Assembly: GCA_021295655.1 (NCBI GenBank)
Contig: JAGWBX010000019.1
Span: 37,209 to 74,749, forward strand
Reading direction: 5' to 3'
Length of the DNA: 37,541 nt
Source: Candidatus Latescibacterota bacterium
Lineage (GTDB): Bacteria; Latescibacterota; UBA2968; GCA-2709665
The notes below the pieces were generated by a model. The model saw only the letters and a program-made list of their open reading frames with translations, was not told where the DNA came from and ran no database searches. Both the position numbers and the translations under genes were made by a program. This document shows positions 17,761-24,707 of this stretch, one piece after another. Position 1 is the stretch's first letter, and the number at the start of each line of letters is the position of its first letter.

Positions 17761-18040
17761 GAAGGGATTCTTGTATGGGTCTGGTTGTAGCGGTTGATAA
17801 AAAGGGGTGGTCGAAATGGCTGCGCGATTTATATTATTAACGGGACGAATTCCTGTGGCCAGTCTTCGGTGGATCGCTCATGGATCCAAACCTGTAGTGG
17901 ATGTTACGCCGTGTTGACAAATCAGTACTCCTCTCGAAACCCGTGACCGAAAGGGATTGGACCCTTTAGAGTCTAACAGGATACACGCGAAGCAGTGTGA
18001 GTCATATTCGTTGAACTCATTTGCCCTAAAGGAGGAAGTA

Positions 18041-18436
18041 ATGAACAAAATTGCTCTGGACAATAGCTTGGGGATTTACTCAGAACCAGGCGGAGCATTC
18101 AGTTCCTGCGCGTCGCTGCCCATACATCAAACGATGTTGACTTACGAAGAAATGGCAGCCATCGATGGGCTGTGGGAATGGGATGAAGCGCTCGCGGTAG
18201 CTGCAATAGGCGCTGTAGGTGCCGTGGTCGCCGTTTCGGCGGCTGCAAAGGTCGTAGCAATGATACCCCCACCGACAGGGATTGTCTTAAGCACTACGAT
18301 TATTGCCGGCGCAGCCGTTGGTGGCGCCGCCGGCGCTGTCGCAGTTTATACTCTTAATGAACTGAGAAAGAAACGCATAGTTCCGGAAGCAAAGACGGCC
18401 CAAAAATGCAAGTGCGATTGTGCTTGTTGTAATTAG
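18041..18436 (+). CDS. Candidate microcin/bacteriocin precursor, Cys-rich C-terminus
   Basis: A 131-residue peptide with a textbook ribosome site (AAAGGAGGAAG) before the ATG at 18041; an upstream in-frame ATG at 17957 has none. Residues 33-43, LTYEEMAAIDG, resemble the leader recognised by C39 exporter peptidases (acidic at -8, hydrophobic at -7 and -4, Gly at -2 or -1), though a DG replaces the usual GG. The rest is Gly/Ala/Val-rich with two likely membrane helices (about 49-75 and 79-104) around a PPPTG turn, a basic linker, and the tail KCKCDCACCN. This resembles colicin V-type microcins apart from the cysteine tail. A C39 exporter, adaptor and possible immunity protein are encoded just downstream. 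I recognise no specific family. Confidence 0.7.
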   Translation: MNKIALDNSLGIYSEPGGAFSSCASLPIHQTMLTYEEMAAIDGLWEWDEALAVAAIGAVGAVVAVSAAAKVVAMIPPPTGIVLSTTIIAGAAVGGAAGAVAVYTLNELRKKRIVPEAKTAQKCKCDCACCN

Positions 18437-18618
18437 GCGGTTTGAGGCCGTAAGCAAGAATGACCATCCGGAATGGAAAGTCGTCTAACCGCGAGATTGC
18501 TGACCTTCTAACCAAGAGTTGATTTTCGAAGTGCCCGACAGGTCGCGTTAACATTCGAATCTTCGGATAACTCGGCGACGTTTGTGTGAATACTTTACTC
18601 ACGTAGAGGAGATCCTGA
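18437..18618 (+). other. Short spacer with LuxR-like helix-turn-helix fragment
   Basis: This is the 182-bp gap between the precursor and the small membrane protein gene. A 20-codon frame starts at 18460 and reads MTIRNGKSSNREIADLLTKS, which looks like the DNA-binding helices of LuxR/FixJ proteins (GxSNxEIAxxL). It stops, and the same frame beyond the stop keeps only faint similarity. It is either a relic or chance. Otherwise I see only the ribosome site of the next gene. Confidence 0.25.
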
Positions 18619-18900
18619 ATGAACCGGAGAGTTTTTCTATCAGACACTTGGAAAGGCACTTTGTTCGGTTCTTTGCTTTTGGGTGTAATATGGGGGCTCT
18701 TTGTTGGGCCTCAATTGATGCTCTTGCTTGAACATGCCTTTCCAAATCTGGGAGTGGTCGTCATTAGCGGTATAAGTGGTGCTTTGGTGGGAGGTGTGAT
18801 TGTCCTGTCACGTAAGATTTTAGGGTCGTATTGGGATTGGACAGACAGGATGATGGAGAGGCTATTCAGGGGGTCCGCCCGGAGTGACGAAAAAAAATAG
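18619..18900 (+). CDS. Small two-helix membrane protein, candidate immunity protein
   Basis: A 93-residue protein with a basic N-terminus (MNRRVFLSDTWKG) and two hydrophobic helices: about 13-37 (LFGSLLLGVIWGLFVGPQL) and 44-64 (GVVVISGISGALVGGVIVL). The second has Gly/Ala spacing (GxxxG-like). A charged, Trp-containing cytoplasmic-type tail ends in basic and acidic residues. A good GAGGAG ribosome site lies 7 nt before the ATG. It sits 182 bp after the putative bacteriocin precursor and before the export genes, where immunity proteins are commonly encoded. No leader motif is visible, so it is less likely to be a second peptide substrate. The function is inferred from context only. Confidence 0.6.
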   Translation: MNRRVFLSDTWKGTLFGSLLLGVIWGLFVGPQLMLLLEHAFPNLGVVVISGISGALVGGVIVLSRKILGSYWDWTDRMMERLFRGSARSDEKK

Positions 18901-19045
18901 ACCGCGTAACCGAAGTTTGCTATGGGTAGCTCGGCTGCGTCATTACGTGTTGCTGCGGCTCCAGGGATGTGAAATTAAGACCTCCGTCTCACCACGGCAG
19001 GATCCGCTTACTTCCAATTCTCAGCTCCAGATTGCGCCGCCACGT

Positions 19046-19093
19046 TGTCAACACCGATATCGGATCGCCTGTGTGGGCGGTCCGATATTGACA
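19046..19093. repeat. Long inverted repeat / hairpin
   Basis: The main stem is ATATCGGATCGCC (19057-19069) with GGCGGTCCGATAT (19076-19088), 13 pairs with one wobble and a TGTGTG loop. It is extended by the flanking bases and an outer TGTCA/TGACA pair. No T-tract follows, so a regulatory RNA structure or binding site is more likely than a terminator. Confidence 0.6.
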
Positions 19094-19242
19094 TGTGCTT
19101 TAACGCCTTGAAGATAATATCCCATCGAACTAGAAAAAAATCTCCTGATTCCAAGTTCAGGTCAAGCGGGTGGACCGTGAGAAAACTAACGTCCATGTGA
19201 ACAGTACACGCGCGATCGTTTCAGGTAGACAACAAGCCCGTG

Positions 19243-19260
19243 CATACTATATATAGTATG
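19243..19260. promoter_or_regulatory. Perfect 18-bp palindrome over putative -10 (operator candidate)
   Basis: CATACTATATATAGTATG is identical to its reverse complement. It lies just upstream of the cyclic-nucleotide-binding-fold gene and overlaps TATATA, which is spaced 16-18 bp from TAGACA at 19226-19231. It is a likely repressor site, or the core promoter, for the export operon. Confidence 0.5.
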
Positions 19261-19316
19261 TTTTGGAGGTGTATCGATTTGTTTCAAAGTCGGCAATTCT
19301 GGGTTTAGCGGAGCAA

Positions 19317-20063
19317 ATGCCTGAACGATGTATTGAAGGGTTGGAAGTAATGCACGTCTTGTCTCTGTTTTCTCAAGAGTCTGTCAGGTCAGAGTCAGTT
19401 GGAATTCCCTTCGGGTCTGTCGTCATTGATGAAGGGGGTGCCGGCGATGCGTCTTACATGGTGCGATCTGGTCGGTTGCGGGTGATCAAACGGGCTGCGG
19501 ACGGCCGATCGGAAACCACGGGTTTTTTGTATGCCGGCGATCACTTTGGAGAAGGGGCGCTATTGACAGGGCGTGGGCACCGGGCTACGGTGCGAGCGGT
19601 TGAGGATTCTCAGGTGCTGAAGGTGCCCAGGGATGAATTCTTCAGGGTGCTGAAAAAGGAACCGGAACTGGAAGCCTATCTCCAGGATCAGGTCGCGAAT
19701 ATCGCGTACCGGGATTTCACGCGTTATCTGAAGGGTTCCGTTTCTGGTGAGGCGATGAGTGAATTGTTCCGGCGATTGACGCGCGAAGAGGTCACGGAGG
19801 GAACCACGGTTTCGGAACCGGGTGGTTCGCGCGGGCGGTTCTGCCTGTTGGGAAGCGGCGAGTTGGAAATGATCTCAAAGGACGGCAGTGCGCTGGCATT
19901 GGTTGCGGGCGATTTTTTCGAAGATGCGGATACTTTGGATGGCGAGCCACGGAGGATCCGCAGTCAGCAAGACAGCGTTATATACCATTTGGATAGAGCC
20001 GACTTGGATAGTCTCATATATTCATTTCCTGAGTTGGTGCCCTTAACGGAGATAACCCGGTGA
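19317..20063 (+). CDS. Tandem cyclic-nucleotide-binding-fold protein of exporter operon
   Basis: The protein has two cNMP-binding-like beta barrels in tandem. The first (about residues 20-110) has the family signature: 'GDASYMVRSGRLRVIKRA', 'GDHFGEGALLTGRGHRATV', then the 'DSQVLKVPRDEFFRVL' helix. The second (about 150-245) is more divergent ('LLGSGELEMISKDG', 'LVAGDFFEDADTL') and lacks a clear phosphate-binding cassette. In cyanobacteria and other phyla such domains are fused to the N-terminus of C39-ABC exporters; here the gene ends 37 bp before the exporter. The frame is open to a TTG at 19263, but that codon has no ribosome site, so ATG 19317 or ATG 19350 is preferred. Its likely job is to gate or tether the exporter in the cytoplasm. 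Confidence 0.72.
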   Translation: MPERCIEGLEVMHVLSLFSQESVRSESVGIPFGSVVIDEGGAGDASYMVRSGRLRVIKRAADGRSETTGFLYAGDHFGEGALLTGRGHRATVRAVEDSQVLKVPRDEFFRVLKKEPELEAYLQDQVANIAYRDFTRYLKGSVSGEAMSELFRRLTREEVTEGTTVSEPGGSRGRFCLLGSGELEMISKDGSALALVAGDFFEDADTLDGEPRRIRSQQDSVIYHLDRADLDSLIYSFPELVPLTEITR

Positions 20064-20100
20064 TTACACACTGAACGGGTACCGGACGGATCGCGGTCTG

Positions 20101-22380
20101 GTGAGACGCAGCCTGGAGCGGTTCAGGCGGGCCCGGCGGACGGCAAAAGCCCAGCTGATTCGGATGGATCGCCATCCAGTACACGGAAGGCAGGTACAAC
20201 ATGAAGAGGAAAGAAGCGCGCCGACGTCGTTTCGTTTTCCATTCCTCAAGCAGCACGATCAGTCCGATTGCGGAGCGGCGTGTCTGGGGATGATCTGCAA
20301 GTATTACATGATGCCCATCGGATTGAACCGGCTGCGGGATATGTGCAACGTGTCGCGTCAAGGCGCGTCGATGGCGGCGCTGGCAGAGGCGGCGGAGACG
20401 CTGGGGTTCGTCACGCGGGGCGTGCGCACGGGCTACGAAGCCCTGATGCGGACCGCACTGCCGGCGATTCTGTACTGGGAAGGCAACCACTTCGTTGTAT
20501 TGTACGAGATCAACAAGAAGGACGTGAAAATCGCGGATTCCGGCTTGGGCGTTCGAAGGTTAGCCCGTCCGGAGTTTGAGAAAAGCTGGACCAACATGGC
20601 GTTGCTCCTGGAATACACGGATCAGGTGGCGGAGAATGAACCCTCCAGGTCTTCCTTCAAGCGTTTCTTCCCACTGATAAAGCCCTATACGGCCATTCTG
20701 ATCGAGGTTCTGCTGGCGTCCCTGGTGCTCAGTCTGTTCGGTCTGGCCTCGCCCATATTCACGCAGACGATCGTGGACCAGGTGCTGGTGCATCACGACA
20801 GGGATTTGTTGAACCTGATGCTGGCGGGCATGGTCGTCGTGGCGCTGTTCCAGATGGGCACCTCGACGTTGCGCACGTATCTGATCGGGTATATGAGCTC
20901 CCGCTTGAGCTTGACGATGTTGTCGCGGTTCTACCGGCATCTGCTGGGCCTGTCCATGCGATTCTTCGCGCTGCGCCGGACCGGCGATCTGACCACGCGA
21001 TTCAAAGAAAACGCGACGATCCAGCGGCTCTTCACCGACACGACCATTTCCGCGATCCTCGATTTTGTCATGTTGTTCGTCTACCTGGGGCTGATGTTCT
21101 ACTACAATTGGGAGTTGACGCTCGTGATGTTGATTTTCGTGCCGCTCTCCGTGGGGTTGACGCTGATCTATACTCCGATTCTGAAGTCCTTCAGCCAACG
21201 CGCTTTTCTTGCCCGCGCGGAACAGTCATCCATCCTTATCGATTCGCTGCATGGCATTGACGCGGTGAAAGCCGACGCCATGGAGCGCGTTACGAGATGG
21301 CAGTGGGAGGGCAAGTTTACGAAGGAGATTCAGATCGGGTTTCGGCGACTGAAAATGGAGATGCTTTTCGGTGCGGGCGGAAGTATGATCAACCTGTTGA
21401 GTTCCACGGTGATATTGTGGTATGGCGCGTCCCTGGTGATCGATGGGGAGTTGTCGGTCGGGCAGTTGATGGCTTTCAACGCCCTCATCGGCAACGTAAT
21501 GGGACCCATTATGGGACTGATCGGCGTATGGCCGGAGGTACAGGAAGCCCGGGTCGCGTTGGATAGGCTGAATGACGTCTACGAATCGAAGATGGAGGAT
21601 GCGCGACAACGCGGACACGGCCTTAGCCTGATTCAGGTTGAAGGTCGCCTGGTGTTTGATGAGGTGTTCTTCAGGTACGGCGCCGGCTCCGACGAACCGT
21701 ACGTGCTGAACAACATCAAACTGGAAATTGAACCGGGTCGAAAGATCGCCATTGTCGGCCGCAGCAGTGCGGGTAAGACCACGCTCGTAAAGCTGGTGCC
21801 CCGCCTGTTCGATCCCTCGGAAGGGCGTGTGCTTCTGGACGGGATGGACGTGCGGGATTTCGACCCGCACTGGCTGCGGCGCCAGGTGGGTATGGTCATG
21901 CAGGACTCCTTTCTCTTCAGCGGCACCATTGCCGAAAACATCGCGGTTGGAGAACCGGACGCGGATATGGACCGGCTCCTTGAAGTCGCAAGGCTGGCCT
22001 GCGTCCACGACTTCGTAAACGAAATGCCCCTGGGATACGAGACGAAGGTAGGTGAGCAGGGAATCGGACTGTCCGGCGGACAGCGGCAGCGGGTCGCGAT
22101 TGCGCGGGCGTTGTATCGCGATCCGAAAATATTGATTTTCGACGAAGCCACAAATGCGCTGGATACGGACTCAGAAGGAGCGATTCAGTCCAATATGGCG
22201 CTATTCCTGGAGAATCGCACGTCCCTCGTTATTGCCCATCGCCTGAGCACCGTGAGGGATGCGGACACGATTGTTGTATTGGAAAAGGGCCATATTGTCG
22301 AGATGGGCACGCACGAAGAACTGATGGTTCGCCAAGGTCTCTATTATCACATGTGCGGCCAGCAGTTGCCGGTGGTCTAA
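20101..22380 (+). CDS. C39-peptidase-containing ABC exporter (PCAT)
   Basis: Three domains are visible: a C39 cysteine peptidase with Cys57 (QSDCGAACL), His130 (GNHFVVLY) and Asp146 (IADSGLG); a six-helix ABC membrane domain (about 185-470); and an ATPase with Walker A GRSSAGKTT, signature LSGGQRQR, Walker B ILIFDEAT and the AHRLST switch His. Such exporters cut the leader from double-glycine-type peptides and pump the product out. The catalytic triad is complete. The GTG at 20101 and the in-frame ATG at 20164 both lack good ribosome sites. An ATG at 20201 with AAGGCAGG upstream encodes a basic MKRKEARRRR one frame off, so a 1-base indel near 20222-20236 may hide the true start. The CPBP gene follows after 99 bp. 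Confidence 0.93.
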   Translation: MRRSLERFRRARRTAKAQLIRMDRHPVHGRQVQHEEERSAPTSFRFPFLKQHDQSDCGAACLGMICKYYMMPIGLNRLRDMCNVSRQGASMAALAEAAETLGFVTRGVRTGYEALMRTALPAILYWEGNHFVVLYEINKKDVKIADSGLGVRRLARPEFEKSWTNMALLLEYTDQVAENEPSRSSFKRFFPLIKPYTAILIEVLLASLVLSLFGLASPIFTQTIVDQVLVHHDRDLLNLMLAGMVVVALFQMGTSTLRTYLIGYMSSRLSLTMLSRFYRHLLGLSMRFFALRRTGDLTTRFKENATIQRLFTDTTISAILDFVMLFVYLGLMFYYNWELTLVMLIFVPLSVGLTLIYTPILKSFSQRAFLARAEQSSILIDSLHGIDAVKADAMERVTRWQWEGKFTKEIQIGFRRLKMEMLFGAGGSMINLLSSTVILWYGASLVIDGELSVGQLMAFNALIGNVMGPIMGLIGVWPEVQEARVALDRLNDVYESKMEDARQRGHGLSLIQVEGRLVFDEVFFRYGAGSDEPYVLNNIKLEIEPGRKIAIVGRSSAGKTTLVKLVPRLFDPSEGRVLLDGMDVRDFDPHWLRRQVGMVMQDSFLFSGTIAENIAVGEPDADMDRLLEVARLACVHDFVNEMPLGYETKVGEQGIGLSGGQRQRVAIARALYRDPKILIFDEATNALDTDSEGAIQSNMALFLENRTSLVIAHRLSTVRDADTIVVLEKGHIVEMGTHEELMVRQGLYYHMCGQQLPVV

Positions 22381-22479
22381 ACACTCCGAGAACAACAGGC
22401 GTTCAATCATAGATGCGCCTTACTCGGATGAGGGTCATCGGACCCCATTATATGTGATTGGCGGAAAGGGAGGAGATTC

Positions 22480-23307
22480 ATGGGATATCCGAATCTTAAA
22501 CAATCCATCTGGCTCCTGATATTGTTCTTGCTGATTAGCGCGGCACTGGGTGTGCCGATTGCCATCCTCGGCATCATCTTCGACCGGTCCTTACACCTCA
22601 GTCCCTATGTTCTTTGGCTCCTGACATTAGCCAGTTTCGTTCTGGTGGTTGTGTACGCGAAGCGTCGAACTGATCGGACCTGGTGCAATATCTTGCTCTT
22701 CAACCCCGTATCCTGGCGACTCTGCTTGCCCCTCGCAGTTTCCATTGCTGGCCTCTGGATCTCGATATCCATTGTGGAAAGCTTGGTACGCTACCTGATT
22801 CCAGTACCTGAAATTCTCGTCAAGGCTTTCAGAGATCTGCCGGACATAGATACGCCCTTTGTTCTTGCGTGTTATTATCTTGTGGTACAGACGCCGCTAA
22901 TTGAGGAAGTGTTGTTTAGAGGTGTGATTCTGATCGGGTTGTTGACCCACTATAACCGGAATCGTGCAATCATCTGGTCGGCCATCCTGTTCGCCCTGTT
23001 TCATGTGAACCCGTGGCAACTTCCGGTTGGGTTTATATTGGGAATTGTACTCGCCTCGTGGGTCGTTCAAACCGGGTCACTGCTCCCTGCGATTGCAGGT
23101 CACGCGCTGCATAATCTCCTCTTTCTCTCGGTTGCGCGCTGGGAAATATTCGGACCTGCGGAGGATTTCAATACGGTGGTATTCCTTCCGTGGTGGCTGA
23201 CCGTATGCGGCATTGCTCTGGCCACAATCGGATTGCTGTGGTTTTCTCGGATGGTAACCCGCGAAAAAGCGAAGCTTGAAACGCTCGCTGACCAGGAGCC
23301 AGGCTAA
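22480..23307 (+). CDS. CPBP (Abi/CAAX-type) intramembrane metalloprotease
   Basis: A 275-residue polytopic membrane protein with about eight hydrophobic segments. The three family motifs are intact: EE in 'PLIEEVLFRG' (EExxxR), 'FALFHVNP' (FxxxH) and 'HALHNLLF' (HxxxN). These residues form the glutamate/histidine active site of Rce1-like proteases. In Gram-positive bacteriocin loci such proteins often confer immunity or help maturation. A strong AAAGGGAGGAG site precedes the ATG, and its stop overlaps the adaptor start (TAATG). It is visibly more AT-rich than the exporter gene. Being inside the export operon, it may trim the leader, mature the peptide or protect the producer. Confidence 0.85.
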   Translation: MGYPNLKQSIWLLILFLLISAALGVPIAILGIIFDRSLHLSPYVLWLLTLASFVLVVVYAKRRTDRTWCNILLFNPVSWRLCLPLAVSIAGLWISISIVESLVRYLIPVPEILVKAFRDLPDIDTPFVLACYYLVVQTPLIEEVLFRGVILIGLLTHYNRNRAIIWSAILFALFHVNPWQLPVGFILGIVLASWVVQTGSLLPAIAGHALHNLLFLSVARWEIFGPAEDFNTVVFLPWWLTVCGIALATIGLLWFSRMVTREKAKLETLADQEPG

Positions 23308-24707
23308 TGGCGGACCTACAACAAACGCCCTTGACAGGCGCACCGTCTACAATTGTCCCGCAAGTACGGGACGCCGCCGCGGAAGAGATGCAGGCTTTTA
23401 TGGGGTCTCTAAGGCCGTTCTGGTGGCGTGCGATGCTGTATATCGTGCTTCTTTTTGTCGGCATTGCGGTTGTCTGGGCGTGGTGGGGCGAGGTGGACGT
23501 TGTGGCATCGGCGCCATTCCAGCTGGTACCCATGGGGAAAGTGAAAACCCTGCAGGCTCCTCGGGGAGGCGAAATCGAGCACATCGGCGTCAGAGAAGGT
23601 AATCGGATCGAAGAAGGCCAGTTACTGTTCAAGCTGAAGTCGTGGGAAACCTGGGGGGACCTTCGAGAACTGGAACAGGCGGAAATGGCGTATCAGCAGG
23701 CCGAGTACGATTTTGAACAGGTATTGTCACAGAGGACGGAATTGAACCGGGAGACGATCGCGTCACTAAAAAAAAGGCTGGCTGTGCTGCAGCGGTTTAT
23801 GGTTGCGCATCAAGATGTCCTCAAGGAATACCACGCCGACATGGGTGACGCTGCAGGATCCGGAAATAACAATTCCGAGGCTGAACTGCAGGCGCAGATC
23901 GGCTTCAGGCAGGCGGAAATCGATCATTTGAAGCAGGATTATCTTCAGCAAAAGATGCTGTTCCAGCAGAAGCTGATCAGCAGGGTGGATATCAACCACG
24001 CACGCGTACGTTACCTGAGTGCCCTGGCGGCGCTTCCGGGGCGAATGTCGGAGATCTACAAGAACGAAACAGCCGTCCAGGACCTCAAGCGGCAGATACT
24101 CGATGCGCGCATCGCCCACGGGCGTGAGACCTCCCAGATGAAACACGCTTACGAGACCGCACGGTTGAGATTGGATCAGGCGCGCAAACGGGTGGATCGC
24201 CAGCTGGAAGCCGAGTCGGACCTGGTTGTTGCGCCCGAGTCGGGCATCGTAACCCAGGTGATGGTGAACACGGTCGGACAGGTCATCACCAAAGGGCAGG
24301 TACTCGTCTCGCTCGCGCCGGGCTCCGCCCCGATGGTTGCCGAACTAACGGTACTCAACAAAGACGTGGGCCTGCTCAAGCCGGGACAGATCGTCAAACT
24401 GAAATACGACGCATTTGCGTTCCAGGACTTCGGCATTAAACGCGGGTGGCTCAGACAGATCTCACCGGATGCCGCTCTCGATGAGCGCATCGGACCGATC
24501 TACAGGGCCGTCGTCGATTTGGAAGAGACGACCATGTCGGTCAAGGGCCAGCAAAAGCCGTTGCTTTTCGGTATGAAGGGCACGGCGGAGATCATGACGG
24601 ATCGCCAATCGGTCTTGCTGATGCTGCTCAGTCCGTTGCGAAAGCTGTACGAGTCTGCAACGTACGACGCCGCGAAGACGCCGGTCGCGCAGCCGGGGGA
24701 TACATGA
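23307..24707 (+). CDS. HlyD-family periplasmic adaptor of type I/PCAT export
   Basis: A 466-residue membrane-fusion protein. It has a cytoplasmic N-terminus (about 1-40), one membrane helix (about 41-60), a split biotinyl-lipoyl-like domain (LQAPRGGEIEHIGVREGNR... and VVAPESGIVTQVMVN), a long coiled-coil hairpin (about 115-300) and a C-terminal beta-barrel with 'VGLLKPGQIVKLKYDAFAF'. It should bridge the ABC exporter to an outer-membrane TolC-type channel, which implies a diderm cell; no TolC gene is in the window. It overlaps the CPBP gene by 1 bp and the isomerase gene by 4 bp (ATGA), which indicates translational coupling. Confidence 0.92.
   Translation: MADLQQTPLTGAPSTIVPQVRDAAAEEMQAFMGSLRPFWWRAMLYIVLLFVGIAVVWAWWGEVDVVASAPFQLVPMGKVKTLQAPRGGEIEHIGVREGNRIEEGQLLFKLKSWETWGDLRELEQAEMAYQQAEYDFEQVLSQRTELNRETIASLKKRLAVLQRFMVAHQDVLKEYHADMGDAAGSGNNNSEAELQAQIGFRQAEIDHLKQDYLQQKMLFQQKLISRVDINHARVRYLSALAALPGRMSEIYKNETAVQDLKRQILDARIAHGRETSQMKHAYETARLRLDQARKRVDRQLEAESDLVVAPESGIVTQVMVNTVGQVITKGQVLVSLAPGSAPMVAELTVLNKDVGLLKPGQIVKLKYDAFAFQDFGIKRGWLRQISPDAALDERIGPIYRAVVDLEETTMSVKGQQKPLLFGMKGTAEIMTDRQSVLLMLLSPLRKLYESATYDAAKTPVAQPGDT

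Larger units (their letters stand above)
17011..18040. other. AT-rich gene-poor stretch ahead of the bacteriocin locus
   Basis: About 1 kb with no convincing full-length gene. Base composition is visibly lower in GC than on either side. It contains a hairpin with a T-run at 17101-17126, a second hairpin at 17419-17439, a fragment resembling the start of a C39 exporter behind a perfect ribosome site (17621-17760), and two overlapping mini-frames with plausible ribosome sites (17775-17840 and 17816-17917). Open frames of 60-80 codons on both strands look like chance. Overall it looks like decayed or recently inserted DNA. Confidence 0.5.
18901..19316 (+). promoter_or_regulatory. Leader region of the export operon with hairpin and palindrome
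   Basis: No gene is supported here. A long hairpin lies at 19046-19093 and an 18-bp perfect palindrome at 19243-19260. A possible promoter has TAGACA (19226-19231) and TATATA (19248-19253 or 19250-19255), with the palindrome covering the -10. GGAGGTG follows at 19265-19271. The open frames of 62-75 codons in this stretch lack ribosome sites and family features. Confidence 0.45.

Noticed and set aside
17914..17942. TTGACA as a possible promoter for the precursor gene
   Set aside because: The -35 is perfect, but the sequence 17 bp downstream (AAACCC) is not a -10, so I do not call a promoter.
18884..19196. Frames of 62-75 codons on both strands between the small membrane protein and the cNMP-fold gene
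   Set aside because: No ribosome sites, no hydrophobic or leader pattern, and one overlaps the long hairpin.
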